Shown: positions 52,500 through 62,374 of the stretch, one piece after another
How the letters are laid out: each line of letters starts with the position of its first letter
Numbering within the stretch: position 1 is the first letter of the stretch
Assembly (NCBI RefSeq): GCF_018129005.1
Contig: NZ_JAAEDL010000014.1
Coordinates: 62,001-126,000, forward strand
Reading direction: 5' to 3'
Length of the DNA stretch: 64,000 bases
DNA from: Neoroseomonas eburnea
Lineage (GTDB): Bacteria; Pseudomonadota; Alphaproteobacteria; Acetobacterales; Acetobacteraceae
Program-made: the position numbers and the translations under genes
The notes under the pieces: generated by a model
Told to the model about the DNA's origin: nothing
The model's input: the letters and a program-made list of their open reading frames with translations, nothing else
The model's database searches: none

Positions 52500-52613
52500 A
52501 GCGGTATGGCGCGTGGGGCTGGCGGGGCGGCCCCGCGCGAGACCAAGGCTCTGATACCGAGTCAGCCGAGAGGCTGGCCGGCATAAGTCCGGCGCGGGTG
52601 CGCCATGGAAGAA

Positions 52614-52749
52614 TCGAGGGGGCCATGCCCCCTCGAACTCCCCCGGCAGGGGACACGGTCCCCTGCACCCGCGGATACCAAGGTGTTGGTCTCCAAAGGC
52701 CCTGCGGCCTTTGGCGGGGAGAGTTCGAGAGGGGCAGCGCCCCTCTCGA
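52614..52749 (+). repeat. Composite palindromic repeat, full-length copy
   Basis: TCGAGGGGG...CCCCCTCGA, CAGGGGACA...GTCCCCTG, CCAAAGGC...GCCTTTGG (one arm diverged) and GAGAGGGGC...GCCCCTCTC in order. It occupies most of the 352-bp gap between rsmB and the amidase gene. It is near-identical in outline to 54259-54395, so the amidase gene is flanked by inverted copies. Confidence 0.8.
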
Positions 52750-52812
52750 CCACCCCCCTGGGCATCTTCCCCCGGGAATGCTTCCGTCGATCCCTCCAAG
52801 CGCAAGGATCCG

Positions 52813-54246
52813 ATGATGCAGCACCTGCCTTCCGACCTCTGGCGTTGGGATGCCACCGACCTGGCCCGCGCCATCCGCCTGCGGGCCGTCTCCGCGCGCG
52901 AGGCGGTGCGATCCGTCCTCGATCGCTGCGCGGCGGTGAACCCGGCGCTCAACGCCGTGGTCCTGGTGCTTGCCGACCAGGCGCTCGCCGCCGCGGATGC
53001 CGCCGACGCCGCCTTGGCCCGTGGCGAGGAGGTCGGGCCGCTGCATGGCGTTCCGGTCACCACGAAGATCAACGTCGACCAGGAAGGCCTGCCGACCAGC
53101 AATGGCTGCGTGCCCTGGAAGGATCTCATCGCGCCGGCCGACAGCGCCGTCGTCGCCAATCTCCGCCGGGCCGGCGCCATCATCATCGGGCGCACCAACA
53201 CGCCGGCCCTGTCCATGCGCTGGTTCACCGAGAACGCGCTGCACGGCCGCACCCTGAACCCCTGGAGCGCCGCCCACACGCCGGGCGGGTCCTCCGGCGG
53301 CGCCTCGGCCGCGGTGGCGGCCGGCATCGGGCCGATCGCGCACGGCAACGACCTCGGCGGATCGGTGCGCTATCCGGCCTATGCCTGCGGCATCGCGGGG
53401 CTGCGACCTTCCTTCGGCCGCATCCCGGCCTTCAACCCGACCATGGCGCAGGAACGCCCGATCACGGGCCAGATGATGTCGACGCAGGGACCTTTGGCGC
53501 GGCGCATACGCGACCTGCGCCTGGCTCTCGGCCCCATGGCGGCAGGCGATGCGCGCGACCCCTGGTGGATGCCGGCACCGCTGCAGGGCCCGCCGCCGGC
53601 GCGACCGATCCGTGTCGCGCTCGCCTGCGATCCCGCCGGAACGGGCGTGCATCCGGCGGTGGCGGACGCGGTGCGCCAGGCCGGCCGTATCCTGGAGGCC
53701 GCCGGCTATGTCGTGGAGGAGGTCTCCCCGCCCGGCTTCGCCGACTGTGCCCGCGACTGGGACGCGCTGAGCCACGGCGAGGCCGGCATCTTCATGAAGG
53801 AGAACTTCGAGAAGTATGGCGACGAGGGCGCGCAAGCGACCTATCGCTACATGATGGCGCACACGCCGGCGCACGGTCTGGAAGGTTTCCTGCGCACCCT
53901 GGCGCGCCGCACCACCCATCAGCGCGCCTGGGCCGCCTTCCTGGCGGAACGGCCGCTGGTGCTGTGCCCGACCTCCGGCGCGCTGCCCTTCCCGCAGGGG
54001 CTCGATGTCGCCGGGCAGCAGGGCTTCGACGGCGTCTACCGCGCGCAGCAGGTGCTGCTGGCAACGCCGCTGCTCGGCCTGCCCAGCGTATCCGTTCCGA
54101 CCGGCACGGCGACGGAGGACGGCGTGGAACTGCCGGTCGGCGTGCAGATCATCGCGCCGCGCTGGCGGGAGGACCTGGCGCTCGACGCGGCAGAGGTGAT
54201 CGAGGCCGCCTGCGCGATGCCGACGCCGATCGATCCGCGCGGGTGA
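52813..54246 (+). CDS. Amidase (amidase-signature family)
   Basis: A 477-residue Ser-Ser-Lys hydrolase. Catalytic Lys near residue 84 (VTTKINVD), the glycine/serine signature HTPGGSSGGASAAVA (about 156-170) and the nucleophile region GNDLGGSVRYPAYACG (about 178-193) are present. Members hydrolyse aliphatic or aryl amides; without tRNA-dependent partners this is not GatA. AAGGA at 52803 serves either ATG 52813 or 52816. The gene is bracketed by two full-length composite repeats in opposite orientation. Confidence 0.9.
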   Translation: MMQHLPSDLWRWDATDLARAIRLRAVSAREAVRSVLDRCAAVNPALNAVVLVLADQALAAADAADAALARGEEVGPLHGVPVTTKINVDQEGLPTSNGCVPWKDLIAPADSAVVANLRRAGAIIIGRTNTPALSMRWFTENALHGRTLNPWSAAHTPGGSSGGASAAVAAGIGPIAHGNDLGGSVRYPAYACGIAGLRPSFGRIPAFNPTMAQERPITGQMMSTQGPLARRIRDLRLALGPMAAGDARDPWWMPAPLQGPPPARPIRVALACDPAGTGVHPAVADAVRQAGRILEAAGYVVEEVSPPGFADCARDWDALSHGEAGIFMKENFEKYGDEGAQATYRYMMAHTPAHGLEGFLRTLARRTTHQRAWAAFLAERPLVLCPTSGALPFPQGLDVAGQQGFDGVYRAQQVLLATPLLGLPSVSVPTGTATEDGVELPVGVQIIAPRWREDLALDAAEVIEAACAMPTPIDPRG

Positions 54247-54258
54247 CCGGTTGCGGGG

Positions 54259-54395
54259 TTGAGAGGGGCGCCGCCCCTCTCAAACTCTCCCCGCCAAAGG
54301 CCGAAAGGCCTTTGGAAACCAACATCTTGGTATTCGCGGGTGCAGGGGACCGTGTCCCCTGCCGGGGGAGTTCGAGGGGGCGACGCCCCCTCGAT
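54259..54395 (-). repeat. Composite palindromic repeat, full-length copy (reverse)
   Basis: Reverse order of the same four palindromes: GAGAGGGGC...GCCCCTCTC, CCAAAGGC...GCCTTTGG, CAGGGGAC...GTCCCCTG and CGAGGGGG...CCCCCTCG. It fills the gap between the convergent amidase (54246) and thioesterase (54402) stops. Confidence 0.8.
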
Positions 54396-54401
54396 CAACC
54401 C

Positions 54402-54848
54402 CTACCGCTCGCGCGGTCCGAGCACCGCCATCACCGCGCTGACCCGCGCGACGCGCTTCCCATCCGCGAGCATCACGCCCTCGGTGAAGCTGAGGTTGCG
54501 ACCGAGGCGCGACACCTCCGCCCGCACTTCCAGCCAGCAGCCCTCCGGCGCCGGCGCCAGGTAGTCCACCGTCAGGTTCACCGTCGTCAGGAAGTGGCGT
54601 GGCCGACCGTCGCGTTCGCGCATCACCGCCACGGCATGGATCAGCCCGAGATCGGCCAGCGTCGCGATGAAGCCGCCATGCGCCGCGCCGGCCGAATTGC
54701 AGTGCCGCCGCTGCAGCCGCAGCCCGAGCGAGACGTGCTGCTCCTCAGGCTTCGACCAGAAGGGCCCGAGTTCCTTCGCATAAGGTCCGCCATGCGTGGC
54801 GGGTACGAAGCCTTCGGGCACCGCATCGGGATGCGGGGGATGCGCCAT
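54402..54848 (-). CDS. PaaI-family thioesterase
   Basis: A 148-residue hot-dog-fold protein. The catalytic-helix segment HCNSAGAAHGGFIATLADLGLIHAV and the following TTVNLTVDYLAPAPEG and GRNLSFTEGVML strands match the PaaI/YbgC-like acyl-CoA thioesterases, which act on aromatic or medium-chain acyl-CoA. ATG 54848 is chosen because the family N-terminus is short; an in-frame start 14 codons upstream is less likely. It converges with the amidase gene. Confidence 0.85.
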   Translation of the reverse strand: MAHPPHPDAVPEGFVPATHGGPYAKELGPFWSKPEEQHVSLGLRLQRRHCNSAGAAHGGFIATLADLGLIHAVAVMRERDGRPRHFLTTVNLTVDYLAPAPEGCWLEVRAEVSRLGRNLSFTEGVMLADGKRVARVSAVMAVLGPRER

Positions 54849-55008
54849 GAGATCGACTCCGTCGTGACCGGCGCGGGCACGAAGCCGCAAGGCGCCATCA
54901 TCATGCGGCGCGCACCATGGCCGCGCGTCGCGGCACGGGCAAGGCGCACCCCTGGGCAGGTCGCGACGGTGCGCGCAGGATGCCGCGCCGGCCCGACAGC
55001 GGCCGACA

Positions 55009-55107
55009 GAGCAGATCCCGATCAGGCGGAATCACCTGATCGGGTGAGATGCTCGCGCAAGCAAGAGGCTGGAGAGGTTCCCGTGAGCCGAGGCGAACGG
55101 CAACCGC
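55009..55107 (+). repeat. Dispersed palindromic repeat, copy 2
   Basis: Matches 14761-14859 over about 99 bases. It contains the clean inverted repeat CCCGATCAGG...CCTGATCGGG (loop of 8 bases) and ends 23 bases before the MlrC-type gene start, so it forms most of that gene's leader. Confidence 0.7.
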
Positions 55108-55129
55108 TCCAGCGACACGAGGAGAGCCG

Positions 55130-56626
55130 ATGCGGATCGCCGTCCTGCAATTCACCCACGAGACCGTCACCTTCCTGCCCTTCGACACGACGGAAGACGA
55201 CTTCCGCTACTCCGGTTCCCCGGCTGCCGACGAGGCGCTGCTCTCCACCGATCCGAAGGGCTACATGGGCGGGTTCGTGCAGGTCGCGCGCGAATACGAC
55301 GGCGTCGAACTCGTCGGCATCGAATCGCCGCTCTGGCCGAAGACCGGCACCGGATCGGGCTGGATCACCAACGAAGCCTTCGAGACCTTTCTCGGCCGCC
55401 AGATCGAGGAGCTGACGGCGCGGGGCCCCTTCGACGGCGCCTATCTCGCGCTGCATGGCGCGATGGGCGTGCGCGGCGTGCCGCGGCCGGAAGCCGAGAT
55501 CGCGCGCCGCGTGCGGCAGGCGCTGGGGCCGAAGGCGCGCATCGTCGCAACCTTCGACCCGCACGGCAACGAGGACGCCGAATTCCTCCGCCACGCCGAC
55601 ATGGCGTTCACGGTGAAGTATTTTCCCCACTACGACATGCACCTGCAGGGAGAACGCGCGGCGCGCATGCTGGTGCGCGCCATCCGCGGCACTTTCGTTC
55701 CCACGCACGTCACGCTCAAGCTGCCGATCCTCGCGCCGACCGTGGTGATGTGGACGGGCGCCTCGCCCTGGTCGGACCTGGTGCAGCGCGCGCTGGTCTG
55801 GGAAGCGCGCGAACCCGATGTCTTCGTCAATGTCTTCTTCGGCTTTCCCTGGAGCGACGTCCCCGATGCCGGCATGACCTTCCAGGTGCTGACCAACGGC
55901 AAGCCCGACCTGGCGCAGCGCATCGCGCGCGACATGGCGGAATGGACCTGGCGGCGGCGGGCGGAGCTGCTCGGCGCGACCAAGGTGCTGCGCATCGCGG
56001 ACGGCGTCGCGCAAGCGAAACAGGCCGTGGCGGAAGGCCGCGTGCCGGTGGTGCTGGCCGACCACAGCGACCGTTCGGGCTACGCCACCTGGCTGCTGCG
56101 GGAGATCCTCGCCCAAGGCCTGTCCCGCACGCTGGTTGCCACCATCGCGGCGCCGGAGGCGATCGCGCCGCTGGTCGCGCAGGGTGCGAAGCCAGGTGAC
56201 AGGGTGGAGGTGGAGATCGGCGGTCGTGTCGATGCCTCCGCCGGCGATCCGGTGCGCATCGCGGGCGAGCTGCTGCTGGTGGCCGATGCCACCACGGCAC
56301 GCGCGAAGGGCCGCGGGCAGGATTGGATCTGCATCCGCTTCGGCGAGGGCAACGTCGTCGTTCTCAGCCCCTTCCTGGTGCAGATCCTGGAGCCCGACGA
56401 GCTCTGGGGCCTCGGCCTGCGCGCGGAGGATTTCGACGTCATCGCCATCAAGTCGCGCGTGCATTTCCGCCGCGGATTCGACGACAGCGGCTTCGCGAAG
56501 ACGATCCTGCTGGTCGAGCCGGACGAGCCCTTCCTCGGCACCGTGCGGCTGGATGCGCTGCCCTACGAGCATCTCGACCCGCGGGACTTCTACCCCTATG
56601 GCGGGCCGGCCGATCCCTTCGCGTGA
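55130..56626 (+). CDS. M81-family metallopeptidase (MlrC/DUF1485)
   Basis: A 498-residue MlrC-like protein. It begins MRIAVLQFTHETVTFLPF, with the zinc-site-like blocks YLALHGAMGVRGVPRPEAE, ATFDPHGNEDAEFLRHADM and YFPHYDMHLQGERAARML, and has an MlrC C-terminal domain (VLADHSDRSGYATWLLREIL; IKSRVHFRRGFD). MlrC degrades linear microcystin fragments, but most family members are in non-degraders and act on unknown peptides. GAGGAGAG precedes ATG 55130. It converges with the seven-gene operon at the window end. Confidence 0.88.
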   Translation: MRIAVLQFTHETVTFLPFDTTEDDFRYSGSPAADEALLSTDPKGYMGGFVQVAREYDGVELVGIESPLWPKTGTGSGWITNEAFETFLGRQIEELTARGPFDGAYLALHGAMGVRGVPRPEAEIARRVRQALGPKARIVATFDPHGNEDAEFLRHADMAFTVKYFPHYDMHLQGERAARMLVRAIRGTFVPTHVTLKLPILAPTVVMWTGASPWSDLVQRALVWEAREPDVFVNVFFGFPWSDVPDAGMTFQVLTNGKPDLAQRIARDMAEWTWRRRAELLGATKVLRIADGVAQAKQAVAEGRVPVVLADHSDRSGYATWLLREILAQGLSRTLVATIAAPEAIAPLVAQGAKPGDRVEVEIGGRVDASAGDPVRIAGELLLVADATTARAKGRGQDWICIRFGEGNVVVLSPFLVQILEPDELWGLGLRAEDFDVIAIKSRVHFRRGFDDSGFAKTILLVEPDEPFLGTVRLDALPYEHLDPRDFYPYGGPADPFA

Positions 56627-56662
56627 CGCGGGCGGCGGCGCGCGCCGCCGCCCCCTGCGCGG

Positions 56663-57256
56663 TCAGCCCTTGATCGCCGCGTCGCCCAGCGAGAGCATCA
56701 GCCGGTTCGCCCAGTTGAAGAAGGCGGAACCCTGGATGATGTCGGAGATCGCGAGGTCGTCCATCCCCGCCGCGCGCAGGCGCTGCACATGCTCCGGCCC
56801 GAAGGTCATCGGGATGGCGGTCAGCGCGACGGCGGCGGCGACGACGGCGTTCCACCGCTCGCCGAGATCGGCGCCGACGCCTTCCGCCAGCAGCTTGTCC
56901 ACATCGGCTTCGCGCTTCGAATAGGTCGCGGAGAAACGCGCATGGACGGAGGCGCAGTAGATGCAGCCGTTGAGGCGGGACACCGCGGCAGCGGCGAGTT
57001 CCCGGTCCGCCCGCGGCGCACCGGCATCGGTGTTGTAGAAGATGTCCTTGTCGGTGCGCGTGCGATGTTCGAGCGCATCCGGGTCGCGCGCCAGCAGGCG
57101 GAAGTAGGGCGACTTGGCGCGCGCCGCATCGACCAGGGCGGCGATGTGCCGCTCGGTGAGGTCGGCCTCGGCGATCGGTTCGAGCCAGGGCAGCCAATCG
57201 ACCTGGTCGCGCGTGAAGACGTTCGGCGCCGTATGGGCCTGGACGGTGTCGGGCAT
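56663..57256 (-). CDS. Alkylhydroperoxidase-domain protein, Avi_7169 type
   Basis: A 197-residue AhpD/CMD-fold protein with the redox pair and proton relay in RLNGCIYCASVHARF (CxxC near residue 97). The long N-terminal region (NVFTRDQVDWLPWLEPI) and the end (ISDIIQGSAFFNWANRLML) match the peroxidase-like family named for Avi_7169. Likely a thiol-dependent peroxidase or a CMD-type enzyme. It is the last gene of the seven-gene operon, 17 bp after the second CMD protein, and probably handles an oxidised product or peroxide from the luciferase-like monooxygenase (inference). Confidence 0.85.
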   Translation of the reverse strand: MPDTVQAHTAPNVFTRDQVDWLPWLEPIAEADLTERHIAALVDAARAKSPYFRLLARDPDALEHRTRTDKDIFYNTDAGAPRADRELAAAAVSRLNGCIYCASVHARFSATYSKREADVDKLLAEGVGADLGERWNAVVAAAVALTAIPMTFGPEHVQRLRAAGMDDLAISDIIQGSAFFNWANRLMLSLGDAAIKG

Positions 57257-57273
57257 GGCGTGGGTCCCGTGGT

Positions 57274-57873
57274 TCAGGGCGTCGCGGCCAGCACGCGCAG
57301 GCCGGCGACGACGCGGATCTGGAAGGCGAGGAAGGAGACGAGCTGCGACAGCGTGACGATGGCATCCGTCGTCCAGCCGGCCTCGATGAGGGGACGGAAG
57401 CGTTCCGCCGCCGCGTCGCGCGGATGGAAGACGAGGAAATGCGCGTGCGCGAAGGCCGCCTCCAGCCGCTTGCCGAGCGCGGCCGCCACCGGCGCGGACA
57501 GGGCGAAGACGGGCGCGGGGGTGTCCTCGACACTCAGCGGGCCGGGCGGGAAGCTTCCCTTCGGGCCTTCCGCCAGCGTCTCGGCAACGGCCAGCGCAAC
57601 GGCTTTGCCCAGCGCGGGCCCGCCATGTTCCAGCAGCCCGGCGGTGTAGTGGGCGCAGGTTCCCTCCGCACGGTGCAGGCCGACGACATAGGCGGCGACG
57701 GCGAAGCGCTCGGCGATGCTGACATCGCCGGGCTCGGCGGGCAGCAGCAGCGCGCGGTAGCTCGCCTCGGCATGCGTCCGCGCCGCCGGCCGGCGCGCGC
57801 GCGCGGCACCCAGCGGGGAGCCGGGCGCGATGCCGACGAGGGTGTCGATCAGGTCGGTGTCGGGTGCGGTCAT
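57274..57873 (-). CDS. CMD-domain protein, Avi_7170 type
   Basis: A 199-residue carboxymuconolactone-decarboxylase-fold protein. It starts DLIDTLVGIAPGSPLGAARARRP and has FAVAAYVVGLHRAEGTCAHYTAGLL, where the usual CxxC is reduced to one Cys, and ends LIEAGWTTDAIVTLSQLVSFLAFQIRVVAGLRVLAA. This fits the family named for Avi_7170, always found with the Avi_7169-type protein. ATG 57873 begins at the family start and lies 25 bp after the monooxygenase stop. Function is unknown; the pair may form a hetero-oligomer. Confidence 0.85.
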   Translation of the reverse strand: MTAPDTDLIDTLVGIAPGSPLGAARARRPAARTHAEASYRALLLPAEPGDVSIAERFAVAAYVVGLHRAEGTCAHYTAGLLEHGGPALGKAVALAVAETLAEGPKGSFPPGPLSVEDTPAPVFALSAPVAAALGKRLEAAFAHAHFLVFHPRDAAAERFRPLIEAGWTTDAIVTLSQLVSFLAFQIRVVAGLRVLAATP

Positions 57874-57898
57874 CTCTTCATCGTCTCTGTTCGTGTCG

Positions 57899-58932
57899 TC
57901 AGGCGACGCGGCGCGCCGCTTCGGCAGGTTCGCGCCGCCAGCCGAAGGCGGGTGCCACCCCCTCGGCCACCAGCTCGATCGAGCGCAGCACATAGGGATG
58001 CGGCGGGTCCACCGAATGCACCTGCACCGCGAGCTCGGTCGCCCGGTCCATGACGCGGTCGGCGCACAGGGATTCGATCACCTCCTCGACGGTCCCGATA
58101 TGCACATCCATGCGGCGGATGATTTCCTCCACCGGCGGCGGCTCGCCGGTCATGCGGCCGAGGCTCACCATGCGCGCATGGTGGCGGTGCAGCCCGATCT
58201 CGGCGAAGCGCATCGCCTCATCCCGCCGGTCGGCGACGAAGACCGAGCGCGAGGCGAGGATGCGCGGCGCGACACCCGGCGGCAAGGCCGCAAGATAGGC
58301 GTCCACCATTGGGTCCTGGATGTCGGCGAGCGCGGCATCGGGCGCATCCTTCGGCCGCGGCTGGGTACGCGAGAGCAGCAGCCCCGCGCCGAGCTTCCCA
58401 GCCGCGCGCGCGCCGTCCACCGAGAAGGTCGCATACCACAGGCGGTCGAGCAGCGAGGGATGCGCCGGATAGAGCCGATCGCCGCCCTTCAGCGGTTCCC
58501 CGCCCAGCGCAGCGACCAGTTCGGCCAGCTTGTCCGCGAAGATCGTCCGCCGGTCGGCATCCTTCAGTCCGAAGGCGGCGAAGGCCTCGGGATTGCCGCC
58601 GGAGCCGACGCCGAGCTCGACCCGCCCGCCCGAGATCAGGTCGAGCACCGTCGCGTCCTCGGCGACGCGGATCGGCATTTCCATCGGCAGGGTGACGATG
58701 CCGGTGCCGAGGCGGATGCGCGTCGTCATCGCCGCGACCTGGGCGAGCAGGACGAAGGGGGAGGGAAGCCCGCCCTCATTCTCGTGGAAATGGTGCTGGG
58801 CGACCCAGGCGCTGTCGAAGCCGCAGGCCTCGGCATGGCGGATCTGCGCGAGCGCGAGGCGATAGCGCTCGGCCGCGCTGCCTTCGTCGAGAATCCTCGA
58901 GAAGAAGCCGAGCCGGATCCCAGGTTGCACCG

Positions 58933-58936
<4 letters not shown>
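57899..58936 (-). CDS. FMN-dependent luciferase-like monooxygenase, KPN_01858 type
   Basis: A 345-residue LLM-class protein: GIRLGFFSRILDEGSAAERYRLALAQIRHAE, DSAWVAQHHFHENEGGLPSPFVLLAQVAA (the EHH-like motif) and TGIVTLPMEMPIRVAEDATVLD. It resembles the KPN_01858 subfamily, which co-occurs with a peptide-type ABC transporter and the two CMD proteins. Expected to oxidise the imported compound using reduced flavin; no flavin reductase is in the operon. Its ATG overlaps the ATPase stop (ATGA). Confidence 0.88.
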
Positions 58937-60599
<1,663 letters not shown>

Positions 60600-60603
<4 letters not shown>

Positions 60604-61436
60604 GTCCGGCGGGCCCCCAGGCTGCGGCTGATGCGTTCGGTCGAGAGCACGGCGAGCACGACGACCAGCCCCGGCGCGGCGGTGAGCCACCAGGCGGTGG
60701 CGAGGAAGTCGCGCCCCTCGGCGATCAGCAGCCCCCATTCCGGGGTGGGCGGCGGCGCGCCGTAGCCGAGGAAGCCGAGCGTCGCGAGCGCGAGGATCGC
60801 CGAGCCGAACTGCAGCGCCGCCAGCGCGAGCACCGAGGTCATCGCATTCGGCAGTACATGCCGCCACAGCACCGCGAGGAAGCGCCCGCCGCTGCCGAAG
60901 GCTGCCTCCACGTATTCGGCGCGGCGCACGCGCAGCACCTCGGTGCGCGACAGGCGGGCGAAGTGTGCGACCGAGACGAAGCCCACCGCGATCGCCGCGT
61001 TGATGGATCCGAAGCCGAGCAGGATGATGACCGACAGCGACAGCAGCAGAGACGGGATCGCCAGCAGCGTATCCACCAGCCGCATCACCGCCGCATCGGT
61101 GACGCCGCCGCGCGCACCGGCGAGCAGACCGAGCGCCGTGCCGAACACCAGCCCGACGCTGACCGCGAGGAAGGCACCGAGCAGGGATTCCCGCGCCCCG
61201 TGGATCACGCGTGCCAGCATGTCCCGCCCCAGCCCATCGGTGCCGAGCGGATGCTCGAAGCTCGGCGGTTCGAGCTGGCGGCCGGCGATACCGGCCAGCG
61301 GATCCTGCCAGGCAAAGAAGCCGGGCACGAAGGCCCAGGCCAGCAATACCGCGACCACCGCCCAGGCCAGCATCAACCCAAGGGGCGGCAGGCGCAGGGC
61401 GCGCAGCGGCGCGAGGCCGAGGGTCGCGCCGCTCAC
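60600..61436 (-). CDS. ABC importer permease, DppC type
   Basis: A 278-residue permease with six membrane helices. It has the N-terminal periplasmic signature PPSFEHPLGTDGLGRDMLARVIHGARESL of DppC-like subunits and the EAA loop EYVEAAFGSGGRFLAVLWRHVLPNAM. GTG 61436 overlaps the preceding stop (GTGA), a start consistent with the rest of the operon; a longer reading frame upstream lies inside the DppB-type gene. Confidence 0.9.
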
Positions 61437-62374
61437 GCCGCACCTGCCGGGCGGTTGGCTAGCCGCGGGTCGAACAGCGGCAGCAGCAGGTCCACCGCCA
61501 GGCTGATGGTCACGAAGGCGGCGGCGGAAAGCACCACGATCGCCTGCAGCACCGCGACATCCTGGTTCGCCACCGCCTGCTGCGTCATGCCGCCCAGACC
61601 GGCGAGGCCGAACACCGTCTCGGTCACCACGGCGCCGCCGAGGAGTTCTCCGAACAGCACGCCGGCCATGGTCAGCGTCGGCGGCAGCGCGTTGCGCGCG
61701 ACGTGGCGCCACAGCACCCAGGCATGCGTCGCGCCCTTGGCGCGGGCGACGGCGACGAAAGGCTCGCCGAACACCTGGTCCATGTTGCGGATCAGCACCT
61801 GCGCGAGCGGGGCGGAGATCGGCACCGCCAGGGTCAGCACCGGCAGGATCAGCTCCTCCCAGGGTTCCGGCGCGATGACGGAAACCAGGCCGAGCTGGAA
61901 GGAGAAGACCTGGATCAGCATGATGCCGAGCCAGAAGACCGGCACCGCCACGAAGAAGGACGGCATCGACCGCGCGAAGGCGCGCGCCCATGCGAAGCCG
62001 AGCTGGCTGAGCACCGCCAGCGCGACCGCGAGAAGCGACGCCGTGCCGAAGGCCAGCGCGGCGAGCAGCAGGGTGGCCGGCAGGTTCTCCGCCAGCAGCG
62101 ATGCCACCGGCACGCCGGCGCGGATCGAGGTGCCGAAATCGCCCGAGAGGAAATTGCCGAGCGTGTGCAGGTATTGCTGCCACACCGGCGCGTCGGCGCC
62201 ATAGGCGATGCGCAGCTCGGCGATCTGTTCCGCCGTCAGCCCCATCTCGGAGCCGAGGAACTTGATCAGCACCGCGTCTCCAGGAAGCGCTTGCAGCAGC
62301 ACGAAGGCGACGGTGAAGGCCGCCAGCAGCACCAGCAGCGCCTGCCCGAGACGCTGGGCGAGATGCCGGCTCAT
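61433..62374 (-). CDS. ABC importer permease, DppB type
   Basis: A 313-residue permease: N-terminal helix (LGQALLVLLAAFTVAFVLLQALPGDAV) and the DppB-like region GADAPVWQQYLHTLGNFLSGDFGTS, then the EAA loop PFVAVARAKGATHAWVLWRHVARNAL and about six helices. ATG 62374 overlaps the binding-protein stop by four bases. Confidence 0.92.
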   Translation of the reverse strand: MSRHLAQRLGQALLVLLAAFTVAFVLLQALPGDAVLIKFLGSEMGLTAEQIAELRIAYGADAPVWQQYLHTLGNFLSGDFGTSIRAGVPVASLLAENLPATLLLAALAFGTASLLAVALAVLSQLGFAWARAFARSMPSFFVAVPVFWLGIMLIQVFSFQLGLVSVIAPEPWEELILPVLTLAVPISAPLAQVLIRNMDQVFGEPFVAVARAKGATHAWVLWRHVARNALPPTLTMAGVLFGELLGGAVVTETVFGLAGLGGMTQQAVANQDVAVLQAIVVLSAAAFVTISLAVDLLLPLFDPRLANRPAGAA

